Source of the DNA: Flavobacterium sp.
Lineage (GTDB): Bacteria > Bacteroidota > Bacteroidia > Flavobacteriales > Flavobacteriaceae
Assembly (NCBI GenBank): GCA_023259675.1
Contig: JALRGT010000003.1
Span: forward strand, 124,001 to 188,000
Reading direction: 5' to 3'
Length of the DNA stretch: 64,000 nucleotides
This document shows positions 8,947-18,360 of the stretch, in pieces. Made by a program: the position numbers and the translations under genes. Numbering within the stretch: the stretch's first letter is position 1; every line of letters starts with the position of its first letter. Below the pieces are notes generated by a model that saw nothing but the letters and a program-made list of their open reading frames with translations, did no database searches and was not told the origin of the DNA.

Positions 8947-9834
8947 ATGAACCTAAATAAAATTTTAAAAAGAAGTGTTTTCCTAATGTTTGTTATATCA
9001 TTAGGCACACTAGTAAGTTGTCAGCCTGATGAATTTGGCACAGGCAACGGAAATGGTTTAACAGATACAAATATTGATGCTTCATTTAGTGTAACTCCAG
9101 TAACTGGTGAGGTTAATACCTATCTTTTATCTGCACAAACCAAAGGAGTGATTCTGTCTAAATGGGATATTGGTGATGGACAATACACTGGAAAATTTAC
9201 TGAAAAAATATCTTTACCAGATGCAGGAACTTATACCATATCACATACCGCAGTAGGAATAGGTGGTGCTACAGCAACAACTACAGAAGAAATTGTCGTT
9301 GCTACATCTGACCCACAAAAAGGAAACTTAGTACAAGGAGGTACTTTTGCAACAACTGCAGATCAAGCAAAATGGACCGTATTGAATCTGAGCGCAAATG
9401 GAGCGGCTTATTGGTCGTATGCCGATAATAGTGCAACAATACACTCTCCTGGAGGATGGGCACAAGAAGGCATTTATCAGGCAATTGATATTGTAAAAGA
9501 TAAAGAATATACAATTGACATGCTTGTTTCTTGCCCAAGCGGTTCCGACGAAACTTGGTTTGAAGTATACGCAGGAAAATCTACTCCAGTTGCAGGAGTA
9601 GAATATAAAGATAACAAAGTTATGGGTTTAAGTACTTGGGACGGTTGTGCTAAATCTGCTTTTTCTGGAAGATTATCAGCAGTAGGTTGTGTTAAAAATG
9701 ATGTTACAAAAACAGTTAGTAACGTTGTAAAATTTGACACAACAGGAAAAATATACTTACTAATCCGTAGTGGAGGAAATACTTTTACTCCAGACGGTAT
9801 CAAGATAAGTAAAGTAGAATTACGAGGAAAATAA
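8947..9834 (+). CDS. PKD-containing surface glycan-binding lipoprotein (PUL 1)
   Basis: 295 residues. Lipobox LVSC (Cys25) followed by QPDE, an acidic surface-export signal. Residues about 45-120 form a PKD-like beta-sandwich (WDIGDGQYTGKFTEKISLPDAGTYTISHTAVG). Residues about 130-295 resemble a carbohydrate-binding beta-sandwich (GGWAQEGIYQAIDIVKDKEY; the closing strand ITPDGIKISKVEL-like). Third gene after susCD, 12 bases downstream of susD, the usual place of a SusE-like surface glycan-binding protein. It probably captures the glucan at the surface; no enzyme residues recognised. Confidence 0.8.
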   Translation: MNLNKILKRSVFLMFVISLGTLVSCQPDEFGTGNGNGLTDTNIDASFSVTPVTGEVNTYLLSAQTKGVILSKWDIGDGQYTGKFTEKISLPDAGTYTISHTAVGIGGATATTTEEIVVATSDPQKGNLVQGGTFATTADQAKWTVLNLSANGAAYWSYADNSATIHSPGGWAQEGIYQAIDIVKDKEYTIDMLVSCPSGSDETWFEVYAGKSTPVAGVEYKDNKVMGLSTWDGCAKSAFSGRLSAVGCVKNDVTKTVSNVVKFDTTGKIYLLIRSGGNTFTPDGIKISKVELRGK

Positions 9835-9852
9835 TAGTTAGGTTTGGTTGTT

Positions 9853-9887
9853 AAATAGCCTGTATTCCTTGTGTTTACGGGCTATTT
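9853..9887 (+). terminator. Stem-loop between transport genes and enzyme genes of PUL 1
   Basis: 11-bp stem (aaatagcctgt, 9853-9863, with acgggctattt, 9877-9887; one G-U pair) and a 13-base loop, followed by only a short T run and then A-rich sequence. It could be a weak terminator or an mRNA-stabilising structure that lowers expression of the hydrolases relative to susCD. Confidence 0.55.
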
Positions 9888-9920
9888 TAAAAAATTAAAC
9901 ATTACTCCAAAATAAAAATA

Positions 9921-11375
9921 ATGAAAAAAAATAGCTATAAAATTCTGTGCTTATTATTCACATTTTCTGCATTTGCGCAGCAAAACAAAATGAAGCCGGG
10001 GTTTACAACTACAGAAAAGAAAATCACAGTTTATACAACAGCTGAAAATTCCAAATTACGACTAACAAAGACAGACAACTTAGATTTTGTAACTGCACAT
10101 CAACCTTTAGAAACTGAAGTTTCGATATTTGTAGAACCAAAAAAGACATTTCAAAGTTTTATGGGAATTGGAGGTGCAATTACCGATGCCAGTGCTGAAG
10201 TTTATGCTACATTATCAAAAGAAAAACAAAAAGAATTTTTAAATGCTTATTACGATAAACAAAAAGGCATTGGCTATTCATTGCTAAGAACAACGATACA
10301 AAGTTCTGATTTTAGCAGTGGAAGTTATTCCTATATCGAAGAAGGAGATAAAGATTTAAAAACTTTTTCTATTGATCATGATAGACAATATCGCATTCCA
10401 TTAATAAAAGAAGCCATAAAAACTGCCGGTGGTAAATTAATGACTTATGTTGCGCCGTGGTCACCAAATGCTTTTATGAAAAGCAATAAAAACGTCCTAA
10501 AAGGCGGAACATTATTGCCGGAATATTATCAGACCTGGGCAAATTTTTATGTCAAGTTTATAAAAGCTTATGAGAAAGAAGGAATTCCTATTTGGGGAAC
10601 TTCTATTCAAAACGAACCAATGGCTGTTCAAACATGGGAATCTTGCATTTACACAGCTGAAGCCGAAAGAGATTTTATTAAAAATTTCCTTGGACCAACT
10701 TTGAAAAAAGAAAAATTAGGGGACGTAAAAATTATTGCTTGGGATCATAATCGTGACTTAATGAATTACAGAGCTAATGTAATTTATTCTGATCCTGAAG
10801 CTTCAAAATATGTTTGGGGAATGGGTTTTCACTGGTATGAAAATTGGTCAGGAGGCGCATTAATGTTTGACAATGTTGCAAAAGTAAATGAAGCATACCC
10901 TGACAAAGGCTTAATGTTTACAGAAGGTTGTATAGAAAAATTTGATGCAGCAAAATATCAATTTTGGGGTAACGGAGAACGTTACGGAACGTCTATGATT
11001 AATGATTTTAACAACGGAACTGCTGCTTGGACAGATTGGAACATTCTTTTGGATCAAAACGGAGGACCAAATCATGTTGGTAATTTCTGCTTCTCACCTA
11101 TTCATGCTGATACAACAACTGGTGAATTAATTTATACACCATCCTATTATTATATTGGACATTTTTCAAAATTCATACAATTAAATGCAGTGAGAGTTAG
11201 CACTGCAGCGAGTAGAAGTAATTTATTAAGCACTTCATTTTTAAATACTGACGGAACAATGGCAACAATTGTCATGAACCAATCTAATAAAGAAATCAAA
11301 TATAATTTGATTATTGGTACGGAACAAACAGTAGTAAAAATTCCTGCACATGCTATACAAACATTAGTTTATTAA
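9921..11375 (+). CDS. GH30 glycoside hydrolase (beta-glucosidase/glucosylceramidase-like)
   Basis: 484 residues with a cleavable signal peptide (FTFSAFAQ, end near 20) and no lipobox. GH30 (beta/alpha)8 barrel plus side beta-sandwich: the opening FQSFMGIGGAITDASAE motif (about 77-93), RTTIQSSDF (123-131), APWSPNAFMK (178-187), acid/base Glu232 in SIQNEPM, nucleophile Glu335 in MFTEGC. The sequence is nearer the glucosylceramidase-type subgroup than the two other GH30 proteins in this operon. It retains beta-configured exo- or endo-activity on beta-glucan fragments; exact linkage not determinable here. 86 bases after the SGBP gene, across a stem-loop. Confidence 0.9.
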   Translation: MKKNSYKILCLLFTFSAFAQQNKMKPGFTTTEKKITVYTTAENSKLRLTKTDNLDFVTAHQPLETEVSIFVEPKKTFQSFMGIGGAITDASAEVYATLSKEKQKEFLNAYYDKQKGIGYSLLRTTIQSSDFSSGSYSYIEEGDKDLKTFSIDHDRQYRIPLIKEAIKTAGGKLMTYVAPWSPNAFMKSNKNVLKGGTLLPEYYQTWANFYVKFIKAYEKEGIPIWGTSIQNEPMAVQTWESCIYTAEAERDFIKNFLGPTLKKEKLGDVKIIAWDHNRDLMNYRANVIYSDPEASKYVWGMGFHWYENWSGGALMFDNVAKVNEAYPDKGLMFTEGCIEKFDAAKYQFWGNGERYGTSMINDFNNGTAAWTDWNILLDQNGGPNHVGNFCFSPIHADTTTGELIYTPSYYYIGHFSKFIQLNAVRVSTAASRSNLLSTSFLNTDGTMATIVMNQSNKEIKYNLIIGTEQTVVKIPAHAIQTLVY

Positions 11376-11663
11376 TCTTGCAAAGTTGATTCTGTTGCTG
11401 AAAACGGAAATCAAACTTTTTGAGGAATTGGTGGAGCATATTACAGGTGTATTTGCCGAGGTATTTGCAAAATCATTAGTAATATAACCTTATTGAGCAA
11501 AACATGTAAGAATACTGGTAGAAAAGTTGTAATCATTGCAATCATATATCAGATAATACGGTATAATAATTTAATGAGTAGCAACTTAAACCACTATAAA
11601 AATCCAGTTCAGCCCCTGCAAACCATTGTTTGCTAGTTGCACTTTTAGCTAAAAACTACAAAA
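11376..11663. other. Longest gap within the PUL 1 operon
   Basis: 288 bases between two GH30 genes. A short open stretch (about 11378-11476, no ATG) and bases 11553-11573, which resemble 889-910, may be remnants of an inserted sequence. An internal promoter is possible but no clear TAnnTTTG box with a TTG partner was seen. Confidence 0.4.
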
Positions 11664-13139
11664 ATGAAATTGACCCTAAAAAATATTTTAAAAGCATTAT
11701 TTTTTGCTTTAGCAATATTTGCACAAGTAAAATGTTCTTCCTCAAATGATGCTGTCGAAAATACTCCTTCAGTTACACCACCAGTCACACCACCGGTTAC
11801 TGTAAAAAATGATGTTGATTTTTGGCTTACAAAAGGAGATCAAACCGTTTTATTGGCAAAACAAACTGGCACATTAGGTTTTGGCACTACCGTAAATGGT
11901 TATCTAAATATTGAAGTAAATGCAGCTCAAAAATACCAAACGGTAGATGGTTTTGGATATACTTTAACAGGTGGAAGCGCCGATGTTATCAATCAATTAA
12001 ATACCACAAAAAAAGCGGCTCTTTTACAAGAATTATTTGGTTCATCAGCCACTTCAATCGGAATAAGTTATATCCGAATTAGTATTGGAGCATCTGATTT
12101 GCATGCTGATACATTTACATACAATGATATCCCAAATGGCGACACCGACTTAAATTTGGCTAAATTCAGTTTAGACAAAGACAAAAATGGGGTAATTGCT
12201 CTTCTTAAAGAAATTTTGGCTATTAATCCAAAGATTTTAATTTTAGCCACACCTTGGACAGCTCCACTTTGGATGAAAACGGAGTATAGCTTCAAAGCAG
12301 GAAGGTTACAAACACAATATTATGATGTTTACGCTAAATATTTTGTGAAATACATCCAAGAAATGAAAGCTGAAGGAATTGCAATTGATGCCATTACGCC
12401 TCAAAATGAACCTTTAAACCCTTATAATACTCCAAGTATGGAAATGTCAGCTTTAGAGCAAGCAGATTTCATAAAAAATAATTTAGGCCCAGCATTCCAA
12501 ACGGCAAATCTTACAACAAAGATTATTACTTATGATCATAACTGCGATGTGCCAAATTATCCAAAAACTATCTTGGCTGATGCAGCAGCTTATCCTTTTG
12601 TTGACGGATCAGCTTTTCACCTGTATGCTGGGAATATTAATGCGCTTTCAAACGTATACAATGCGTATCCTGATAAAAACATTTATTTTACAGAACAATA
12701 TACTTCTTCAAAAGGAAGTTTCGCAGGAGATTTAAAATGGCACCTTAAAAATGTTGTTATTGGTTCAATGCGTAACTGGAGTAGAAATGCATTAGAATGG
12801 AATTTAGCAAACAACAGTAATTTTGAACCTCATACAAATGGTGGTTGCACAGAATGTAAAGGTGCTTTAACCGTTACGTCTAACGATAGTTTTCAGCGCA
12901 ATGTAGCTTATTATATTATTGCTCATGCTTCTAAATTTGTTCCGACAGGCTCTATCAGAATTGATAGTAACACAAGCGGAAGTTTACAAAATGTTGCTTT
13001 TATTACGCCCTCAGGTTCAAAAGTTTTAATTGTTGAAAATGACGGATCAGCAACTGAAATGTTCAACATCAAATTTGATGGAAAATGGGTTACAACTTCA
13101 TTAGATGGCGGAGCAGTAGGAACGTATACTTGGCAATAA
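11664..13139 (+). CDS. GH30 lipoprotein, beta-1,6-glucanase-like (GH30_3-type)
   Basis: 491 residues. Lipobox QVKC (Cys24) followed by SSSN and a proline/threonine linker (PSVTPPVTPPVT); no acidic surface signal follows the cysteine, so the protein may face the periplasm. GH30 core from about 88: YQTVDGFGYTLTGGSAD, ISIGASDL, TPWTAPLWMK, acid/base Glu249 in TPQNEPL, nucleophile Glu344 in YFTEQY, and a CTECKGALTV segment. The same arrangement occurs in Bacteroidetes GH30_3 beta-1,6-glucanases. It is a close paralogue of the GH30 at 16922-18346. Subfamily assignment is from remembered motifs. Confidence 0.88.
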   Translation: MKLTLKNILKALFFALAIFAQVKCSSSNDAVENTPSVTPPVTPPVTVKNDVDFWLTKGDQTVLLAKQTGTLGFGTTVNGYLNIEVNAAQKYQTVDGFGYTLTGGSADVINQLNTTKKAALLQELFGSSATSIGISYIRISIGASDLHADTFTYNDIPNGDTDLNLAKFSLDKDKNGVIALLKEILAINPKILILATPWTAPLWMKTEYSFKAGRLQTQYYDVYAKYFVKYIQEMKAEGIAIDAITPQNEPLNPYNTPSMEMSALEQADFIKNNLGPAFQTANLTTKIITYDHNCDVPNYPKTILADAAAYPFVDGSAFHLYAGNINALSNVYNAYPDKNIYFTEQYTSSKGSFAGDLKWHLKNVVIGSMRNWSRNALEWNLANNSNFEPHTNGGCTECKGALTVTSNDSFQRNVAYYIIAHASKFVPTGSIRIDSNTSGSLQNVAFITPSGSKVLIVENDGSATEMFNIKFDGKWVTTSLDGGAVGTYTWQ

Positions 13140-13175
13140 TCAAATCAATTATAACGGAAAATAAAAAATTTTCAG

Positions 13176-14933
13176 ATGAAAAAAGCAATAATTGCATTAC
13201 AGCTTTTGTTTTCCATTACAGTTTTGGGACAAGGATTTCTGCATAGAGATGGACAAAAAATTGTTGACGGAAATGGAAACAACATAATACTAAGAGGCCT
13301 TGGTCTTGGCGGCTGGATGGTTCAGGAAGGTTATATGCTACAAACACAACCTTTTGCGAGTCCACAATATCAAATCAAACAAAAAATTCAGGATGTTATT
13401 GGAGAACAAGGCACAAAAGAATTTTATGCTGCTTACAAAGCAAACGGAATCACAAAAAGAGATATCGATTCGCTGGCGGCTTGGGGTTTCAATTCAATTC
13501 GTCTTCCAATGCATTATAACCTTTATACTCCGCCAATTGAAGAAGAAAAAAATGGAGAAATAACTTGGATAGAAGAAGGTTTCACCATGACGGATAATTT
13601 GTTGAAATGGTGTGAGGCCAATAAAATCTACTTGATTTTGGATTTGCATGCAACCCCTGGCGGACAGGGAAATGATGCTGCAATTTCTGACTATGACACT
13701 ACAAAACCATCCTTATGGCAAAGTGAAGCGAATCAGAAAAAAATGATTGCTTTATGGAGAAAACTGGCCTCTCGATACAAAGACAATCATTGGATTGGAG
13801 GTTACGACATCATTAATGAACCAAACTGGAATTTTACTGGATCCAATAAAAATGGATGCGATGAAAGCCTAAATGAACCTTTGAGAGCTCTTATGGTTGC
13901 CGTTACAAAAGCAATTCGCGAAGTTGATACAAATCACTTAGTAATTATTGAAGGGAATTGCTGGGGAAATAATTACAACGGGATTTTTCCTTTGTGGGAT
14001 GAAAATATGGCATTGAGTTTTCATAAATACTGGAATTACAACACTACAGAATCAATCCAAAAAATGTTGGATTACAGAACCCAATACAATGTTCCAATCT
14101 GGCTAGGAGAAAGTGGAGAAAATTCAAATGTTTGGTTTAAAGATGCTCTTACATTAGTGGAAAGCAATAATATTGGATGGGCTTTTTGGCCAATGAAAAA
14201 AATTGAAAATATTGCGGGTGTAACTTCAGTAACAAAAATTCCGGAATATGATGTATTGCTAAAATACTGGAAAGAGGGCGGTCAAAAACCATCAGTAGCA
14301 TTTTCTAAAAAAGCTTTAATGAAAATGGCAGATAATTACAAAATGGAAAACGTAACGGTTAAACCAGACGTGATCGATGCGATGTTCAGACAAGTACAGA
14401 CAAATGATACCAAACCGTATAAAAATCATGTCATTCCAGGAAAAATCATTGCCACTCAATATGATTTAGGAACAAATAGATTTGCTTATTCCGATAAAGA
14501 TTTTGTGAACTACAGGGTTGAAACCGGAAATTTTGAACAATGGAATAAAGGAAATACAATGCGAAATGATGGTGTTGACATTCTGCCTTGCAAAGATGCC
14601 GGATCAAACGGTTATCAGGTTTCCTATATTGAAGATGGAGAATGGTTACAATTTACGACACAGGTTAAGAAACAAAACAAATACAATGTTGCGATACGTT
14701 ATTCAAGTGAAAATGCAGAAGGACAAATTCATTTAGAAACAAAAAATGGAGTAAAATCAAAAACCATAACATTGCCTGCAACTGGCGGAAATGATAAATG
14801 GGAAACTATTATTTTATCTAACCTAGAATTAAATACAGGAGAAAATAAAATAAAAGTGGTTTTTGAAAAAGGTGGATTCAATTTGAATTACTTAGATTTT
14901 TTGGATGGTAAAAAAAGTGTTTCTAAAAAATAA
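13176..14933 (+). CDS. GH5 glucanase with C-terminal CBM6-like module
   Basis: 585 residues, signal peptide to about 18 (ITVLGQ). GH5 barrel about 20-380: RGLGLGGWMVQEGY (40-53, as in exo-beta-1,3-glucanase relatives), SIRLPMHY, acid/base Glu215 in DIINEPNW, HKYW at 283-286, nucleophile Glu312 in WLGESGEN, and an aromatic WAFWPMKK. Residues about 445-580 look like a CBM6 beta-sandwich (YIEDGEWLQF, NLNYLDF end). Secreted to the periplasm or beyond, likely acting on beta-glucan chains or oligomers. 36 bases after the GH30 gene. Confidence 0.88.
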   Translation: MKKAIIALQLLFSITVLGQGFLHRDGQKIVDGNGNNIILRGLGLGGWMVQEGYMLQTQPFASPQYQIKQKIQDVIGEQGTKEFYAAYKANGITKRDIDSLAAWGFNSIRLPMHYNLYTPPIEEEKNGEITWIEEGFTMTDNLLKWCEANKIYLILDLHATPGGQGNDAAISDYDTTKPSLWQSEANQKKMIALWRKLASRYKDNHWIGGYDIINEPNWNFTGSNKNGCDESLNEPLRALMVAVTKAIREVDTNHLVIIEGNCWGNNYNGIFPLWDENMALSFHKYWNYNTTESIQKMLDYRTQYNVPIWLGESGENSNVWFKDALTLVESNNIGWAFWPMKKIENIAGVTSVTKIPEYDVLLKYWKEGGQKPSVAFSKKALMKMADNYKMENVTVKPDVIDAMFRQVQTNDTKPYKNHVIPGKIIATQYDLGTNRFAYSDKDFVNYRVETGNFEQWNKGNTMRNDGVDILPCKDAGSNGYQVSYIEDGEWLQFTTQVKKQNKYNVAIRYSSENAEGQIHLETKNGVKSKTITLPATGGNDKWETIILSNLELNTGENKIKVVFEKGGFNLNYLDFLDGKKSVSKK

Positions 14934-14939
14934 AAACAA

Positions 14940-16013
14940 ATGAAAAAAATAAAAAATACAATCAATAGAACAGGTTTTTTGACCTTTGTCTTATTATTTA
15001 TTTTTCAATCGTGCAGCAGTGGAAACAACAGTTCAAATGAAACGCCTGTAGTTATACCTTCAAATTTGTCAGTGAAAGCAACTGTTGTGGGTGCATCTGA
15101 AGTAAATCCTAATGGCGATGGAAGCGGACTAGTGAATTTTAAAATCACTGCTAATAATGCGGTTTCGTATAAAATATTGGTTGATGGTAAAACAATTGAA
15201 CAAACCTCTGGAGAGTTTTCGTATACTTTTAAAACGGCTGGAACGAATACTTTTACGGTTTATGTGTCTGCCTATAATGGAGTGAATTTTATTAGTTCTT
15301 CGGTTGTAGTTGTTGTTAATGTTACTTCAAAATTAATTTGGTCCGATGAGTTTAATGTTGATGGTGCTCCTGATGTCTCTAAATGGAATTTTCAAACTTG
15401 GGATCCAGGTTATGTTAATAACGAACTTCAATCATACACCACCCGTGCAAAGAATATAAAAGTTGAAGACGGCGTTTTGAAAATCACAGCACTTAGAGAA
15501 GATTATGGTAAAGGAAAGTTTACTTCTGGAAGAATAGAAAGCAATGGAAAATTCGAATTTACTTATGGTACAATTGTGGTAAGAGCAAAAGTACCTACTG
15601 GAGTTGGTACATGGCCAGCTGTCTGGATGTTAGGCAGTAATATTGGTAGTGTAGGATGGCCAGCTTGTGGAGAGTTAGATATTTTAGAATCTGTGGGGAA
15701 AAATTTAAATCAAAATCACTCTTCGTTGCATTCACCAGGAAGATCAGGAAATACGCCTGACACCGGAATTATAAAAGTTCCTAATAGTAATACAGAATTT
15801 CATATTTATAAAGCAAATTGGACTGCTACCGATATTAAGTTTTATGTTGATGATGTCTTATATTATACTTTTCAAAATTCGGATAAATTCCCATTCAATA
15901 AAAACTTTTATCTAATAATAAATTTAGCCATGGGAGGCGTTTGGGGAGGTGATGTTGATCCAAATTTCACATCATCTACATTTGAAATTGATTATTTGAG
16001 AGTGTATAATTAA
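14940..16013 (+). CDS. GH16 laminarinase-like endo-beta-glucanase lipoprotein
   Basis: 357 residues. Lipobox QSC (Cys25) followed by SSGNN without acidic residues. A PKD/Ig-like domain at about 45-128 precedes the GH16 jelly roll (about 130-357: KLIWSDEFNVDGAPDVSKWN, NNELQSYT, GTWPAVWML). The catalytic signature is GELDILE: nucleophile Glu245, Asp247, acid/base Glu250, with the extra residue typical of laminarinase-type enzymes. Predicted endo-cleavage of beta-1,3-linked glucan. Starts 6 bases after GH5, so co-transcribed. Confidence 0.92.
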   Translation: MKKIKNTINRTGFLTFVLLFIFQSCSSGNNSSNETPVVIPSNLSVKATVVGASEVNPNGDGSGLVNFKITANNAVSYKILVDGKTIEQTSGEFSYTFKTAGTNTFTVYVSAYNGVNFISSSVVVVVNVTSKLIWSDEFNVDGAPDVSKWNFQTWDPGYVNNELQSYTTRAKNIKVEDGVLKITALREDYGKGKFTSGRIESNGKFEFTYGTIVVRAKVPTGVGTWPAVWMLGSNIGSVGWPACGELDILESVGKNLNQNHSSLHSPGRSGNTPDTGIIKVPNSNTEFHIYKANWTATDIKFYVDDVLYYTFQNSDKFPFNKNFYLIINLAMGGVWGGDVDPNFTSSTFEIDYLRVYN

Positions 16014-16083
16014 CCTAACTTTTTAGTTAATTTTTCATTTATGGCTAATGAAATAATACCTTTAGAGAGTAAAATTTTTAGAC

Positions 16084-16920
16084 ATGAGAAAGATAAGTAC
16101 AATTGTTTTAATGGTAATGCTTTTGATAAGTGGTTCGTTTTATGGTCAAAACTTAAAAATAATGACCTATAACATTCGTTTAGACGTTGCCTCCGACAAA
16201 GAAAATGCTTGGCCTTATCGAAAGGATTATTTTACTTCCCAAATACAATTTTATAGTCCTGATATTTTTGGAACTCAGGAAGCAACACCAAATCAAGTAA
16301 CCGATATCGCATCGGCTTTGCCAAATTATGCCAAATTTGGAATAGGAAGAGAAGAAGGAGGAACTGGTGAAGCTTGCGCTGTTTATTACAAAAAAAATCG
16401 TTTTAAGGTAGAAGAATCCAATACATTCTGGTTGTCACAAACGCCAAATGTAGTTTCCAGAGGCTGGGATGCGGCTTGCAACAGAGTTTGTACTTATGGC
16501 CTTTTTAAAGATTTAAAAACTAAAAAAATGTTTTGGGTTTTTAACGTCCATCTTGATCATATGGGTAATGAGGCAAGAGTCAAAGGTATTCAGCTGATTC
16601 TTTCGAAAATGAAAGAGGCAAACACTAAAAAATATCCTGTTTTTTTAATGGGTGATTTCAATTCAGAACCTGAAACGCCGCAGATAGCCGAAGTAAAAAA
16701 AGTGATGGATGATACGAGAGATATATCAAAAGAGAAACCTTTTGGACCATACGGAACTTTTAATAATTTCAAACACAATGAGCCTGTAACTTTGTTACTG
16801 GATTACATTTTTATATCAAAAAACAGTGGACTTACAGTTCAAAAATATGCGGTTTTAAGTGATTCTAAAGATTTAAAATATCCCTCGGATCATTTACCTG
16901 TCTTAATAGAAATAGATTAA
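16084..16920 (+). CDS. Secreted endonuclease/exonuclease/phosphatase (EEP) family enzyme
   Basis: 278 residues with a signal peptide (ISGSFYGQ, about 21). EEP (DNase I-like) motifs in order: KIMTYNIR, FGTQEATPNQ (metal-binding Glu), HLDHMGNEAR, MGDFNSEP and SDHLPVLIEID (catalytic His). The family cleaves phosphodiester or phosphomonoester bonds; substrates range from nucleic acids to sugar or lipid phosphates and cannot be told from sequence. Placed inside the glucanase operon (70 bases after GH16, 1 base before the next GH30), it may remove a phosphate-linked substituent or scavenge phosphate. Confidence 0.88.
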   Translation: MRKISTIVLMVMLLISGSFYGQNLKIMTYNIRLDVASDKENAWPYRKDYFTSQIQFYSPDIFGTQEATPNQVTDIASALPNYAKFGIGREEGGTGEACAVYYKKNRFKVEESNTFWLSQTPNVVSRGWDAACNRVCTYGLFKDLKTKKMFWVFNVHLDHMGNEARVKGIQLILSKMKEANTKKYPVFLMGDFNSEPETPQIAEVKKVMDDTRDISKEKPFGPYGTFNNFKHNEPVTLLLDYIFISKNSGLTVQKYAVLSDSKDLKYPSDHLPVLIEID

Positions 16921-16921
16921 A

Positions 16922-18346
16922 ATGAAAAAAATTAACAGAAAACTTCAAATCCTAGTTTTACTACCGCTTATTGTAATGCAAATAAAATGCGGATCTTCAA
17001 AAAATTCGATAGCTAATTCTGGCAAAGTTGCATCTTGGATTACAACTGCAGACGAATCTTCAAAGCTTAAAAAGCAAGATGATTTAATTTTTAGTGCAGA
17101 AACTAATTCAGATCAAACCATTGAAGTAAATCCTTCTAAAAAATTTCAAACAATAGAAGGTTTCGGATTTTCTTTAACTGGAGGAAGTGCCCAGACCATT
17201 TTAAAGCTGGATAAAGCAAAAAAAGAGGCACTGCTTCAAGAATTATTTTCCAGAAAAAATGATGCCATAGGGCTTAGCTATTTACGAATCAGTATTGGAG
17301 CATCCGATTTAAACGAAACTGTATTCTCCTATGATGATATGCCAGAAGGACAAACAGATTTGAAACTGGAACACTTTAATTTAGGTCCAGATTTAAATGA
17401 TGTTGTGCCTTTGTTAAAAGAAATTTTAGCTATAAATCCATCCATAAAAATTATGGGGTCTCCCTGGTCCCCTCCAGTTTGGATGAAAGACAACGGAAGT
17501 TCTAAGGGCGGAAGTTTACAACCCAAATATTATCAAGTTTATGCGGAATATTTTGTAAAATATATTCAGGCAATGAAATCGCATGGAATTGTAATTGACG
17601 CTATTACACCGCAAAACGAACCCTTGCATCCGGGAAATAACCCAAGTATGTATATGACGGCAGAACAACAGGCCGATTTTATCGGGAATCATTTAGGTCC
17701 CGCTTTCTCGAAAGCAAAAATCAAAACCAAAATCATCGTTTATGATCACAATTGCGATAAACCAGAATATCCTTTGACTATTTTAAAAGATGTAAAGGCA
17801 AATCCTTTTGTAACAGGTTCTGCTTTTCATTTGTACGAAGGTAATATCAGTGCTTTGACCACAGTTCACGATGCTTATCCTAGCAAAGATTTATATTTTA
17901 CCGAACAATATACAGGTTCCAGAAGCAGTTTTGCAGATGATTTGAAATGGTCTGTAAAAAATGTAGTAATTGGGTCAATGCGTAACTGGAGTAAAAATGC
18001 TCTTTCTTGGGGATTAGCCAATGATGAGTTTTATAAACCCTTCACGCCAGGTGGTTGTTCAACTTGCAAAGGTGCTTTGATGATTGATCAAAATCAGAAT
18101 ATTAAGAGAGAAGTTGGATATTATATTATTGGTCATGCCTCAAAATTTGTTCCCGCAGGATCGGTTCGAGTTGCCAGTAATGAAGTAGGTAATTTATCTA
18201 ATGTTGCCTTTAAAACGCCTGAAGGCAAAATGGTATTAATAGTCGTAAATGATGGCGAAAACCCAGAAAAATTTAACATTCAATTCAACCAAAAAAGAGC
18301 AACTACAAGCCTAGAAACAGGAGCTGTGGCAACTTATATTTGGTAA
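16922..18346 (+). CDS. GH30 lipoprotein, beta-1,6-glucanase-like (GH30_3-type), second copy
   Basis: 474 residues. Lipobox QIKC (Cys23) followed by GSSKN, again without acidic residues. GH30 motifs: FQTIEGFGFSLTGGSAQ (75-91), LRISIGASDL, MGSPWSPPVWMKDN (178-191), acid/base Glu233 in TPQNEPLHPG, nucleophile Glu328 in YFTEQY, CSTCKGALMI. Largely colinear with the 11664-13139 enzyme but without the Pro/Thr linker, so the pair looks like an old duplication within the locus. Predicted endo-beta-1,6-glucanase; linkage is inference. Confidence 0.9.
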   Translation: MKKINRKLQILVLLPLIVMQIKCGSSKNSIANSGKVASWITTADESSKLKKQDDLIFSAETNSDQTIEVNPSKKFQTIEGFGFSLTGGSAQTILKLDKAKKEALLQELFSRKNDAIGLSYLRISIGASDLNETVFSYDDMPEGQTDLKLEHFNLGPDLNDVVPLLKEILAINPSIKIMGSPWSPPVWMKDNGSSKGGSLQPKYYQVYAEYFVKYIQAMKSHGIVIDAITPQNEPLHPGNNPSMYMTAEQQADFIGNHLGPAFSKAKIKTKIIVYDHNCDKPEYPLTILKDVKANPFVTGSAFHLYEGNISALTTVHDAYPSKDLYFTEQYTGSRSSFADDLKWSVKNVVIGSMRNWSKNALSWGLANDEFYKPFTPGGCSTCKGALMIDQNQNIKREVGYYIIGHASKFVPAGSVRVASNEVGNLSNVAFKTPEGKMVLIVVNDGENPEKFNIQFNQKRATTSLETGAVATYIW

Positions 18347-18360
18347 TTAAATTAACCCTT

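Noticed and set aside
18340..18360. TTG start giving seven extra residues for the esterase
   Set aside because: It overlaps the preceding GH30 stop, puts polar and mixed residues ahead of a good signal peptide, and an ATG pair follows.
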